Source of the DNA: CAYPAV01 sp964408805
GTDB taxonomy: Bacteria; Pseudomonadota; Alphaproteobacteria; UBA8366
Length of the DNA: 64,000 nt
Direction: 5' to 3'
Assembly (NCBI GenBank): GCA_964408805.1
Contig: CAYPAV010000022.1
Location: 1-64,000 of the forward strand
Shown: one piece after another, positions 44,212-52,503 of the stretch
Layout of the letters: the number at the start of each line of letters is the position of its first letter
Position numbering within the stretch: position 1 is the first letter of the stretch
Program-made: the position numbers and the translations under genes
The notes under the pieces: model-generated
Told to the model about the DNA's origin: nothing
Database searches by the model: none
Seen by the model: only the letters and a program-made list of their open reading frames with translations

Positions 44212-44685
44212 TTGGTTGATGGATTCTACAAATTCGGATGGATCCTTCTTGTTTGCGGAATTCTGTTACCGTGGTCGACGGATGCGGCGGCGGCGGGACA
44301 GAAGGAATTCGGCAAGAAGCGGAAATACGACGCCACCCATTGCGTCACCTTGACCGAGGGAACGCGGGTTCTTCGAAAACGGAAACGGAAAATTTCCGTC
44401 ATCTATGCGGAAAACCGCTGTAGCCGCCCGATTCATGCGCTGGGTTGTTTCAACGTCATCAAGGCTAGCCTCAAGTTCTCGCGCACCGGTTGGTATTGTA
44501 AATACAAGGAGTTCAAATCTCGATCCCGCGCCATGTTCTCGGAACGCGCCAAGTATGGGCGAGTGAAGAAATGGGCGGCTTGCAACGGCAAGAGCGAGGA
44601 TTGCATCCGGATTTTGCAGACGACCGAGGGGATCGTCAACTCTGGCGGGCAGGATCCGGAAAAAGTGGCGCGCCGACTCAAATAG
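44212..44685 (+). CDS. Small secreted Cys-rich protein of unknown function
   Basis: 157 residues from a TTG start with GGAG 10 nt upstream. A signal peptide (about 1-28) ends in a DAAAAG stretch. The mature chain is very basic (many Lys and Arg) and has six cysteines spread along it (in THC, NRC, LGC, WYC, AAC and EDC contexts), so three periplasmic disulfides are possible. No domain is recognised. The start is uncertain because no ATG lies in the right place. It precedes fdhD by 33 bp. Confidence 0.65.
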   Translation: MVDGFYKFGWILLVCGILLPWSTDAAAAGQKEFGKKRKYDATHCVTLTEGTRVLRKRKRKISVIYAENRCSRPIHALGCFNVIKASLKFSRTGWYCKYKEFKSRSRAMFSERAKYGRVKKWAACNGKSEDCIRILQTTEGIVNSGGQDPEKVARRLK

Positions 44686-44718
44686 ACCGCGGCTTTCGCG
44701 GCATCCTTAGGTCAAGCG

Positions 44719-45570
44719 ATGAAAGAATTCGAACTGCGGCCGGACCCAGACGACGAACGCCTGACCGAACGGGTTCACGGCGTCGATCAGGACGGCGCGC
44801 CGGTCGATGCGTCGGTCGTCGTCGAACGGCCACTCACCCTGTTCCTCAACAAGCGCGAGATCGTCACCATGATGACGATCTGCGATTATCCCGACTATTT
44901 GGCGGTTGGGTATCTGATCAATCAGAACATGCTGGCGCCCGATGACGCGATTACCGGTATCGACTACGAAGCGGACATCGAGACGGTTGTCGTCCGGACG
45001 GACCGCGAAACCGATTTCGAGGACAAGCTTCGCAAGAAGACACTGACCTCGGGGTGCGCCCAAGGCACGGTCTTCGGGGATTTGATGGAGAAGTTCGACG
45101 ATATCGTTCTGCTGCCGGAGGCGATCCTGAAGACGTCTTGGCTCTACGCGCTGACCAAGAAGATCAACACCTCGCCCAGCCTTTATCTCCAAGCCGGCGC
45201 GATCCATGGCTGCGTCCTTTGCGAGGAGGATAAGCCGCTGGTCTACATGGAGGATGTCGGGCGCCATAACGCCATCGACAAGATCGCTGGCTATATGGCG
45301 TTGAAAGGGTTGTCGCCGGCGGGGAAGATTTTCTATACCACTGGGCGGTTGACTTCCGAGATGGTGATCAAGGCGGTCCAAATGCGGATTCCCATTCTGG
45401 TGTCTCGGTCCGGCTTTACGGCCTGGGGTGTCGATCTGGCCCGCCGGGCGAATCTGACACTGATCGGCCGGGCGAGAGGGCGCCGGTTCCTCGCCCTCGC
45501 GGGTCAGGAGCGGATTGTCTACGACGCTCCGAGAGAGAACACGGGGCAAGACGAAAATGCCGCCGAGTGA
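44719..45570 (+). CDS. fdhD: FdhD-family sulfurtransferase
   Basis: 283 residues of the FdhD family, which delivers sulfur to the molybdenum cofactor of formate dehydrogenases. ERPLTLFLNKREIVTMMTICDYPDYLAVGYLI is the family start, MEDVGRHNAIDKIAGYM the core, and FYTTGRLTSEMVIKA the end. The loop that carries CxxC in E. coli FdhD reads TSGCAQG here, with a single Cys. It may be a distinct branch with one-cysteine chemistry. Its stop overlaps the start of mobA (GTGA at 45567-45570), so the pair is co-translated. No formate dehydrogenase subunit lies in the window. Confidence 0.86.
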   Translation: MKEFELRPDPDDERLTERVHGVDQDGAPVDASVVVERPLTLFLNKREIVTMMTICDYPDYLAVGYLINQNMLAPDDAITGIDYEADIETVVVRTDRETDFEDKLRKKTLTSGCAQGTVFGDLMEKFDDIVLLPEAILKTSWLYALTKKINTSPSLYLQAGAIHGCVLCEEDKPLVYMEDVGRHNAIDKIAGYMALKGLSPAGKIFYTTGRLTSEMVIKAVQMRIPILVSRSGFTAWGVDLARRANLTLIGRARGRRFLALAGQERIVYDAPRENTGQDENAAE

Positions 45571-46202
45571 CGGGTCGCCGGATGGATGAAACCGTCGTCG
45601 GTTTTCTTCTCGCCGGCGGTCAGTCGCGCCGCATGGGAGGCGGAGACAAATGCCTCCGCGAACTTGGTGGACGGACCATCCTGTCGCGGATCGTCGAGCG
45701 CTTGCGGCCGCAGGTCGGCCCGCTCCTGTTGAATGCGAATGGCGATCCGGAGCGCTTCCGTTCGACCGGCCTAACCGTGGTCGCCGACGTCGTCGAGGGG
45801 TTCGCCGGACCGCTGGCCGGTATTCTCACCGGCTTGCGCTGGGCGGCGGAGAACGTGCCCGATTGCAATTGGGTTGTCAGCGTGCCGACCGATGCGCCCT
45901 TCGTACCGCTCGATCTCGTTGCCAGGCTTCGCGAAGCCGCCGAACGCGAAGGCGCCGATCTGGCACGGGTGTCTTCCGCGGGGCGCCCGCATCCGGTGGT
46001 GGGACTTTGGCCGCCGCGTCTCGCCGATGCGTTGGCGGGCGCACTCGTCGAGGAAGATATCCGCAAAATCGATGTTTGGACCGCGCGCCATTCGCTCGTC
46101 ACGGTCGATTTTTCGATCGAGCCGGTCGACCCGTTCTTTAATGCCAATAAATTGGAGGATCTGGCCGAAGCCGAGCGTCTCCTCGCCTTCGAAAACCCTT
46201 AA
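45567..46202 (+). CDS. mobA: Molybdenum cofactor guanylyltransferase
   Basis: 211 residues. The nucleotide-binding motif FLLAGGQSRRMGGGDKCL is the MobA signature (LAGGxxxRMGGxDK). VVSVPTDAPFVPLDLV holds the metal-binding Asp, and NANGDPERF and HPVVGLWPP are conserved. It attaches GMP to molybdopterin for enzymes such as formate dehydrogenase. The GTG at 45567 overlaps the fdhD stop; ATG at 45582 is the alternative. Its stop overlaps that of the convergent DUF364-like gene in the palindrome TTAA. Confidence 0.92.
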   Translation: MTGRRMDETVVGFLLAGGQSRRMGGGDKCLRELGGRTILSRIVERLRPQVGPLLLNANGDPERFRSTGLTVVADVVEGFAGPLAGILTGLRWAAENVPDCNWVVSVPTDAPFVPLDLVARLREAAEREGADLARVSSAGRPHPVVGLWPPRLADALAGALVEEDIRKIDVWTARHSLVTVDFSIEPVDPFFNANKLEDLAEAERLLAFENP

Positions 46203-46936
46203 TCCCGAAACAAGGTGACGAACCGGCCATGCGGCCGCATCGCCGAAACCGTTCCGCCTTCCATAATGACATGGGCAAGTGCGTCCGGATTTTGGGCGAC
46301 GAAGCCGCTGGTCGCGTCAACGCCAAATTCAAACAGCGCAGGACCAAGCGGCGCGCTGGGACCGACAAGGACGACAAAGGCATCTCGCGCCAGTTCGAGG
46401 AGACCCGCGAGCGACCCGTTCGAGAGGGCCGAAGCCGTCACCACGACTTGTTCCGCCTTCGGAAGCAATGTCTCGGCGGCGGATTCGGGATAATACCCCG
46501 GACGCGGTTCGCGTTCGATCACCGCGGCGCCGGGGAGTCGCTGCTCGATACCCGAAAATGCTCCGATGACGACCGTCCGTTCGCCGCGTGCCTCGACTAG
46601 GTCGAGGCCGTTCCGTTCACTCCCGGTGATCTCGAAGCGATTGTGATGCGCATTGATCGCGGCATGGCCGATCGCCCGTTCGAAATCGTTTTCCACGGTG
46701 GCGAGGCGCGCGAGTTCCACTAGCTTTTGTCCGGCATAGCTGCCGGGCGCCGGCAATCCATAGCAGCCATTGGTGCCACGCGCCGGGCTGTGCGACAACC
46801 CGATGCCGCCGGGTCCTTGGACCATGGTCCAGTTCAACCCGACGATGACTCTTTCCGCCAGACCCGTCAGGTCCCGCGAAAGGGCTTGCAGCATGTCGGT
46901 CGCGCGCGAAGTCGGTACGTCGGTCGCGGTTTGCAT
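46199..46936 (-). CDS. DUF364-like Rossmann protein
   Basis: About 245 residues. It matches the pattern of DUF4213/DUF364 proteins, which are often found near molybdenum or heavy-metal genes: GLNWTMVQGPGGIGLSHSPARG in the first half, then a Rossmann-like region with TVVIGAFSGIEQRL, VVVTASALSNGSL and VVLVGPSAPLGPALFEFGVD. The binding partner is not known. I choose the ATG at 46936 because the ATG at 46972 would overlap the upstream DUF3553 gene by 29 bp; neither has a good ribosome site. Confidence 0.72.
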   Translation of the reverse strand: MQTATDVPTSRATDMLQALSRDLTGLAERVIVGLNWTMVQGPGGIGLSHSPARGTNGCYGLPAPGSYAGQKLVELARLATVENDFERAIGHAAINAHHNRFEITGSERNGLDLVEARGERTVVIGAFSGIEQRLPGAAVIEREPRPGYYPESAAETLLPKAEQVVVTASALSNGSLAGLLELARDAFVVLVGPSAPLGPALFEFGVDATSGFVAQNPDALAHVIMEGGTVSAMRPHGRFVTLFRD

Positions 46937-46943
46937 GGGAAAA

Positions 46944-47144
46944 CTATATAGGGGTGCGTCGAGGTTCGTCATCCGTGTCCCCGATCCGGATGAGCTCGAC
47001 CTCCGTCAGATTTATCGTGACCTTGCCGGCATCCTCGAAGTTCACGGTCGCCCGACCGTCGATGACGGATTGCACCTGGCCCAAGCCCCAATCCAACATT
47101 TTTGGGTGGCGTACGAAATCTCCCGGAATTAGAACTTGCGACAT
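46944..47144 (-). CDS. DUF3553 small protein
   Basis: 66 residues with the DUF3553 pattern: LIPGDFVRHPKMLDWGLGQV, QSVIDGRATVNFEDAGKV and a short C-terminal tail. The repeated beta strands suggest an SH3-like barrel. It is common in alphaproteobacteria and of unknown function. It is divergent from the chpT gene across 76 bp, and the DUF364-like gene follows on the same strand. Confidence 0.82.
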   Translation of the reverse strand: MSQVLIPGDFVRHPKMLDWGLGQVQSVIDGRATVNFEDAGKVTINLTEVELIRIGDTDDEPRRTPI

Positions 47145-47220
47145 TCCTGTCTCACCGTAAGGCTGTGGAAGATTGTGATATTTACGGTTTGGAAAGAACT
47201 AGAAACTAGAATTTTTCTCT

Positions 47221-47849
47221 ATGGATGTCGATCTACGCATTGCGGCTTTGGTAAGCGCCCGTCTGTGTCACGGTTTGGCGGCGCCTGTCGGCGCGGTTTC
47301 GAACGGTATCGAGATGGTGGAAGAATTCGACGCGTCGATGCGTGACGAGGCGATGGCGCTTGCCCGCGTCAGCTCGGATGCGGCGGTCGACCAATTGAAA
47401 TATTTTCGGATGGCCTATGGTTCGGCCGGTATCGATGGACTGCCCGATATCGCCGCCGTTCGCGAATTGGCGACGCCCGTGTTCGATAAGCAGAAATTGC
47501 AGCTCGATTGGGACAATTTCGGTCCGGCGGATTTGCCGGAAAATTTGGGGAAATTGATCCTGCTCATGATCGAACTGCTCGCGGAAACGATTCCCAGGGG
47601 CGGCACGATTGAAATTTGCAGCGAGGGGCCGAAACGGTCCGTATTACCGCTTCGGGGGCGGAGGCACGCGTGGATGCGCAAATTCGCGAGGCGATGGTGG
47701 TCGGTGCTTCGATCGATTCACTGACGCCGAGGACCGTGCACGCCTACCTGGTTGCGCGCCTAACCGACGAGTGCGGTGGACAGGTGTCGCTGGAATTGAA
47801 GGAAGATGGAACGGAACTCGTATTTATCGGATCGGCGGATACCCAATGA
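47221..47849 (+). pseudogene. chpT: ChpT-like histidine phosphotransferase, -1 frameshift
   Basis: The first frame (47221 to about 47625) encodes the four-helix DHp-like part, with the phospho-accepting His17 in SARLCHGLAAPVGAVSNG, as in ChpT. The rest of the ChpT protein (GAETVRITASGAEARVD through LTPRTVHAYLVARLTDECGG) continues in another frame to 47849. The frames would join if the run of four G at 47625-47628 had one more G (GAG GGG GCC). So the gene has a one-base deletion: a sequencing error, a true disruption, or a programmed slip. The intact protein would be about 209 residues, the normal length. In Caulobacter ChpT relays phosphate from CckA to CtrA and CpdR. Confidence 0.8.
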
Positions 47850-47982
47850 ATCGGCGGTTTAACTCGTTCATTTGCGTTTACGAGTCCTTAACGGTTTCGG
47901 ACTAGTTTCGTTAACCAAGGCTGGGAATAGATAGGCAAGCATCGCGCGGGCTTCGGCGCGCCTCAATATAGGAACACGGATC

Positions 47983-48474
47983 ATGGATGATCTACTGCAA
48001 GAATTCCTGACGGAAACCAATGAGAGTATGGAAACGCTCGATAACGAGATTATCACGCTCGAGCAGAATCCGAACGATCCGGAACTTCTGAGTAATATTT
48101 TCAGATTGGTTCATACGATCAAGGGCACTTGCGGCTTTCTGGGCCTGCCACGTCTCGAGAGCGTGGCCCACGCGGCGGAAAACGTCCTTGGCAAGTTCCG
48201 TGACGGGGTTCTTGAAGTCACGCCGGAAGCCGTGACCTTGATTCTTGCCTCGCTCGACCGGATCAAGGATCTGCTCGGTGCGTTGGAAGAAACCGAGGCG
48301 GAGCCGGAAGGCGACGACGGGCCCTTGATCGCTCAATTGGATACGATGGCGGAGGGTGGCGGCGCGGAACCCGCGGAACAGCCGATCGCGGAGGCGGAGG
48401 TCGTCGAGGAAGAGGTGGCGCTCGAAGAAGGCGATGCCAGACCAAATTCAATTGATCGAGCGTCTCGCTCGTAA
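47983..48474 (+). pseudogene. cheA: CheA N-terminal fragment (Hpt domain only)
   Basis: The first 150 or so residues match chemotaxis kinase CheA: the Hpt domain DLLQEFLTETNESMETLDNE, with phospho-accepting His44 in RLVHTIKGTCGFLGL, then an acidic linker. Real CheA runs to 600 residues or more with dimerisation, kinase and CheW-like domains, none of which is here. After about 48436 the frame reads the antisense of a haloacid dehalogenase gene and stops at 48474. The order chpT-cheA is usual in alphaproteobacteria, so the rest of the cluster (cheW, cheY, cheB, cheR) has been lost from this sequence at the junction. Confidence 0.85.
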
Positions 48475-48742
48475 GTCCGCCGAAACCATACGGCTCGACC
48501 AGTTTGTCGAGGTTCCAGCGATGCAGGACGTCAAGCTTGGTGAAAGGCAGCTCGCCGCTTCTGACCCGGTCCATCGCGGGTTGGTAGAGGGCGCGCCAAT
48601 CGCGGGCGAAGCGATCCCAATCCGCGGCCGGTACGCCGTGTTCGGACGCAAATTCGGCGGCGAGCCGCGCGATGCTCCCGCGCCAATCGACGACGGTGCC
48701 GAAAACGTCGAATATCAGGGCCTTCACGTCGGGTTCGGCCAT
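48263..48742 (-). pseudogene. Haloacid dehalogenase type II, N-terminal fragment
   Basis: The first 102 or so residues match L-2-haloacid dehalogenase-type HAD proteins: the nucleophile Asp12 in ALIFDVFGTVVDWRGSI, RDWRALYQPAM, FTKLDVLHRWNLD and TLDQLNLVWHRL. In intact relatives WHRL is followed by DPWPD and the HAD core; here it runs into the antisense of cheA (a Pro/Arg-rich artefact from 48436 down to 48263). ATG 48742 has GGAGG 8 nt upstream and starts one base after the stop of the upstream gene, so its 5' side is intact within the minus-strand operon. Confidence 0.82.
48430..48442. other. Junction of two truncated genes
   Basis: Left of this point the plus strand reads cheA; right of it the minus strand reads a HAD gene. 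Both proteins match their families up to the junction and lose it at the same few bases, around GGCGATGCCA. Neither missing 3' part is found elsewhere in the window. There is no insertion sequence, repeat or att-like site at the point. Confidence 0.7.
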
Positions 48743-48743
48743 T

Positions 48744-49658
48744 TTAGTCTTCCTCCAGAATTGCGAGGCCAATCCCGCTCGCACCGTATCCGTTGCCGTT
48801 ATAGAGCATGTAGCGCCGGTCCCGATGATCGAAAACGCAGGGGTAACAGGTCATCTCGCTGTCCCAGCCTTCCGGCGAGACCTTGATCCCCGCGAGATCG
48901 TCGCGCCGGCGCCAAGTGATGGCATCATCCGATTCGGCGTAACCGATGCGGTAGGGGAAATCGGCGCCCCGGTAGCAATACCACATCCGCCAAAGGTCAC
49001 CGTCCTTCAACACCGAAGGTCGGGCGATGGCGAGTTCGCCGGGATGTGCGAAATCGACCGCGACATGGCCGTCGCGCTGCCAGCGAATCCCGTCCGGACT
49101 AACCGCATAGCGAAGGTTGTAGGTGGAAGCGGGGGGATCGTCCGGCAGCCAGTCGAGGCCCGAGAGATACCACATGTGCCAGCTTGCCCCCTCGCGCAGC
49201 ACGCATTGGCTGGCGACGAAATAGGGGTCGGTCGGGCCCCGATCGAGGACGGGTCCGTCGGCGACGCGGACAAACGGCTCGTCCGCCGCCGCCTGGATGG
49301 CAAGGCCGATCGAATTTCGAAAGGGAACACCGACCGCACGGTTCCAGCCGATGTAGTAGAGGTAACGCCGACCCTCCTGGCGCAGCAACCAGGTCGCCAT
49401 CACACCATCGGCATCGAAGGCGCCGAGTTTTCCGGGAGATAGAACTGGTGACTTGGCCTCGGCGAGGATTTTGTCCGGCGCGTCGAGGTCGATTTCGAAC
49501 CAGCCGACATGCGATCGGTTGTCGGCATCGCGGGGCGTGCAGTAGATGCGGAAGAGATTCCCTTCGATATGGTCCACGACCGGTACGGCGGCATGGCTTT
49601 GGGTCCAAGGATGCCGGCCGTCTACATTATAAATGCGGCCAAGCTTGCGCCACTGCAT
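48744..49658 (-). CDS. Five-bladed beta-propeller protein, GH43/GH32-like
   Basis: 304 residues with repeated Trp/Tyr-rich blades typical of glycosidase-like beta-propellers: RIYCTPRDADNRSHVGWFEI, WHMWYLSGLDW, LRYAVSPDGIRWQRDG, WRMWYCYRGADFPYRIGYA and YMLYNGNGYGASGIGLA. Acidic residues are present but the catalytic triad cannot be confirmed. Proteins of this shape occur in O-antigen and flagellin glycan operons. The start overlaps the stop of the acyltransferase gene by one base (TGATG), and the HAD fragment follows immediately. Confidence 0.72.
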   Translation of the reverse strand: MQWRKLGRIYNVDGRHPWTQSHAAVPVVDHIEGNLFRIYCTPRDADNRSHVGWFEIDLDAPDKILAEAKSPVLSPGKLGAFDADGVMATWLLRQEGRRYLYYIGWNRAVGVPFRNSIGLAIQAAADEPFVRVADGPVLDRGPTDPYFVASQCVLREGASWHMWYLSGLDWLPDDPPASTYNLRYAVSPDGIRWQRDGHVAVDFAHPGELAIARPSVLKDGDLWRMWYCYRGADFPYRIGYAESDDAITWRRRDDLAGIKVSPEGWDSEMTCYPCVFDHRDRRYMLYNGNGYGASGIGLAILEED

Positions 49659-50320
49659 CAGATCGACCGGAGCCGGTTGCTGGGTACCTTGGAGGGCGGG
49701 GTTGCCGTGCCCGGGAAGACGGTGCGTTCGGATGCGTTCTCCAGGATCAGGGCGCTCGCGCCAACCACGCAATGCGCACCGATCGAGACGTTGTCGCGGA
49801 TCGTGGCGTTCACACCGACAAAGCAATTGTCGCCGATCGATACCGATCCCGAGACGACGGCATGGCTGGCAATAAAGACGTTGTCGCCGATCGTCGTGTG
49901 ATGGCCGATGTGATTACCGCTCCATAGGGTGGTGTTCTCGCCGATCCGGACATGGGGCTGGATGGTGTTGTGTTCCATCAGGAAAAGATTGTCCCGAGCC
50001 TCGAACCCCTTCCATACCCAGGCCCGGCTCGAAACATAATGGGCCAACCGGTAGCCCTTCGCCCGCGCGGCCGCTACCTTCGCCGCCCGATGGGCGTTGA
50101 GCGCGCCATAGCCCATCGCGATGAAGAGCGTGAAATCATCCGGCGGGAACGCCTGTTCAATCTCCTCGAAGGGCCGGACCGGCAGGCCGATAAGATCGTC
50201 GCCGTCGAGATAGTCGGCGTCGACCGTGAAGGCCGCCACATCGTATGGGCTGTCCTCGGAAAAGTAATAATGGGCAACTTCGGCGATCTGCCCGTTGCCG
50301 AATATAACGAGTCGGTCCAT
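49658..50320 (-). CDS. NeuD-like sugar acyltransferase (hexapeptide repeat)
   Basis: 220 residues. The N-terminal part (RLVIFGNGQIAEVAHYYF) is the NeuD/PglD-type nucleotide-sugar binding domain. From about residue 120 come hexapeptide repeats of the left-handed beta-helix: HVRIGENTTLWSGNHIGHH, TTIGDNVFIASHAVVSGSV, SIGDNCFVGVNATI. It should acetylate an amino sugar, probably the product of the DegT-type aminotransferase encoded downstream at 57248. ATG 50320 is the family start; the frame to 50359 is only a short extension. Confidence 0.86.
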   Translation of the reverse strand: MDRLVIFGNGQIAEVAHYYFSEDSPYDVAAFTVDADYLDGDDLIGLPVRPFEEIEQAFPPDDFTLFIAMGYGALNAHRAAKVAAARAKGYRLAHYVSSRAWVWKGFEARDNLFLMEHNTIQPHVRIGENTTLWSGNHIGHHTTIGDNVFIASHAVVSGSVSIGDNCFVGVNATIRDNVSIGAHCVVGASALILENASERTVFPGTATPPSKVPSNRLRSI

Positions 50321-50424
50321 GACGCCATCCACTCTAACGGTCGCGGGGTTCCCTCGCAAAGTTGGTGCCTGAATGCCGCGGGGGTCATCGACAGACCGGC
50401 CTTCCCGCCGCTAGACTGCGCGCC

Positions 50425-52503
50425 ATGTCGACGGCCCTCCAGCGGCTCGAAAGCGCGCTTGAACATCAACGCAGTGGCGATCATGCGGCGGCGCAATCCG
50501 TCTTGCGGGATCTGTTGCGCGAGGAACCCGACAATGGGGACGGGCTGCATTTGATGGGGCTTTCCTTGCATGCCCTCGGCCGCGATGAGGAAGCCCTCGA
50601 TTGGATCGCGCAAGCAATCGAACATCGAAATGACGAGCCGATATTTCTCTGCAATACCGGTATCGTGGCGCTTGGCCTCGGCGATTTGACACGTGCCGCG
50701 CGCTATCTGGAGCGCGCGATCGCCGCCGACCCTCTTTATGTCGACGCGTACAACAATCTCGCTCTTCTGCGTGAAAAGGAGGGTCAGTTGGAGGACGCGT
50801 TGGCGTTCTTGGAGAAAGCGACGGCGCTTCGTCCGGAATTCCCTGGCGCCCTTTCAAACATGGGCAATGTCCTGCGGGGGTTGGGTCGGATGTCGGATGC
50901 GATCGACGCCTATCTCCGTGCGCTCGAAATCGAACCCGGGTTGGCGGAGGCCCATAACGGCCTCGGAAATACCTATCAGTTGATGCGGGATTTCGAGGCG
51001 GCGCGGAGGAGTTTCGATCGGGCGATCGGAATTCGCCCGGATTACGCGGAGCCTCATTTCAACCGAGCGATGACGCTTGCGGCGCAAGGCGATGCGGCCG
51101 GTGCGGTGGGAGGTATTGCGCGCGCCTTGGCGATTCGTCCCGAAGCACGGTTTCGCATCTCGTCGGCCGGCCTCTTGCCCGTCATTCCCGCGTCGCGCGC
51201 CGAGATCTCGAAATGGCGGGCGCGTTTCGCAGAGTCCTTCAGGTCGCTGAAAGCCGAAGGCCTCATGCTCGACGGCACGCCGCTGCATGCCCAAGCGATG
51301 AGTTTCTACCTTGCCTATCATGGCGAGAACGACCGACAAATGATGGAGATGCTCGCCGATTTCTATCTCTCGGCCTGTCCGGCACTGGCCGTGACGGCGC
51401 CCCATTGCGAGGTGACGGCCGAACCGCGGCGGGACGGCCCCGTTCGGGTTGGTATGCTGTCACGCTATTTCGGCGAACATGCGGTCGCCTGGATGATCGA
51501 GGGGCTTCTTGCCGCCTTACCGCGCGATCGTTATCAGGTGCGCGCGCTGACTGTGTTGTCGACCGACATACCGGTCTCGAGGCGAATTGAGGCTGCGGTC
51601 GATGAAGTCGTTGCCCTGCCGTACGATCTGGAAGGCGCCCGCCAGCGAATTTCGGAACTGGAGCTCGATATTCTGCTCTATGCGGATATCGGTATGGAGG
51701 CGTTCAGTTATTTTCTCGCATTTGCGCGATTGGCGCCGGTGCAATGCGTCATCTGGGGGCATCCGGATACAACCGGCATTCCCACGATCGACTACTATCT
51801 CAGCAACGACATCGCGGAACCGCCGGATGCGGCGAATGCCTATAGCGAAAAGCTCGTGCGCCTCGATGGCGTGCAAAGCCGGTATCCCCAAGTCGCCAAG
51901 CCGTTCCCCTTGCCCGGGCGAGTGGAGCTCGGCCTGCCCGAAACAGGCACGATCTATCTCTGTCCGCAGAATTTGATCAAGATCCATCCGGATATGGACG
52001 AGTCGTTGGCGGCGATCCTCGATCGTGATCCGGCGGGTCGTCTGGTTATCTTTCATTCGCTCGATCCGAATTGGACAAGACTTCTGTTGGCGCGTTGGGC
52101 TCCCAAATTCGGTGAGGCGGTCAGGCGCGTCACGGTACTGGATTATATGGAATTCGATGGCTTTTTAGCTGTTCTCGCGAATGCCGATGTCGTTCTCGAT
52201 ACCTGGCCCTTCGGGGCCGGCAATACGAACTACCAGACGTTTTCCATGGGGGTGCCGGTGGTGACGCTGCCCGGTCGTTATCTCAGGGGGCGGGGCACGC
52301 TGGCGCATTACCAGCATATGGGATTCGAGGATTGCATCGCTGATACGCCCGAGGACTATGCCGATATCGCGGTTCGTCTTGGAACCGACGCTGAGTGGCG
52401 CCGCGCGATCGGCCAGAAGATCCAAACCCGCGCCGATGCCGTGCTCGACGATGCGGTCGCGGCACGCGCTTTCGTCGACTTCATGGGAAGTATCTCCGGA
52501 TGA
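50425..52503 (+). CDS. TPR protein with GT41 (O-GlcNAc transferase-like) domain
   Basis: 692 residues. About six TPR repeats fill residues 1-250 (for example DAYNNLALLREKEGQLEDALAF and EAHNGLGNTYQLMRDFEAARR). From about 340 the chain matches the SPINDLY/OGT-type C-terminal domain: VRVGMLSRYFGEHAVAW, LDILLYADIGMEAFSYFLAFARLAPVQCVIWGHPDTTG, YLCPQNLIKIHPDMDE, NADVVLDTWPFGAGNTNYQ. It probably glycosylates a protein, and flagellin is the obvious target given the genes downstream. It overlaps the next paralogue by four bases (ATGA at 52500-52503). Confidence 0.88.
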   Translation: MSTALQRLESALEHQRSGDHAAAQSVLRDLLREEPDNGDGLHLMGLSLHALGRDEEALDWIAQAIEHRNDEPIFLCNTGIVALGLGDLTRAARYLERAIAADPLYVDAYNNLALLREKEGQLEDALAFLEKATALRPEFPGALSNMGNVLRGLGRMSDAIDAYLRALEIEPGLAEAHNGLGNTYQLMRDFEAARRSFDRAIGIRPDYAEPHFNRAMTLAAQGDAAGAVGGIARALAIRPEARFRISSAGLLPVIPASRAEISKWRARFAESFRSLKAEGLMLDGTPLHAQAMSFYLAYHGENDRQMMEMLADFYLSACPALAVTAPHCEVTAEPRRDGPVRVGMLSRYFGEHAVAWMIEGLLAALPRDRYQVRALTVLSTDIPVSRRIEAAVDEVVALPYDLEGARQRISELELDILLYADIGMEAFSYFLAFARLAPVQCVIWGHPDTTGIPTIDYYLSNDIAEPPDAANAYSEKLVRLDGVQSRYPQVAKPFPLPGRVELGLPETGTIYLCPQNLIKIHPDMDESLAAILDRDPAGRLVIFHSLDPNWTRLLLARWAPKFGEAVRRVTVLDYMEFDGFLAVLANADVVLDTWPFGAGNTNYQTFSMGVPVVTLPGRYLRGRGTLAHYQHMGFEDCIADTPEDYADIAVRLGTDAEWRRAIGQKIQTRADAVLDDAVAARAFVDFMGSISG

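Noticed and set aside
45620..46147. Long antisense frame across mobA
   Set aside because: It is Ser/Arg/Pro-rich with no recognisable motif, while the plus strand encodes a clear MobA.
47850..47982. Possible CtrA-binding sites upstream of cheA
   Set aside because: Several TTAA half sites occur, but none has the TTAA-N7-TTAA spacing.
48263..48436. Pro/Arg-rich C terminus of the HAD fragment as a real domain
   Set aside because: It is the exact antisense of the CheA acidic linker and Hpt end, so it is read-through past the junction.
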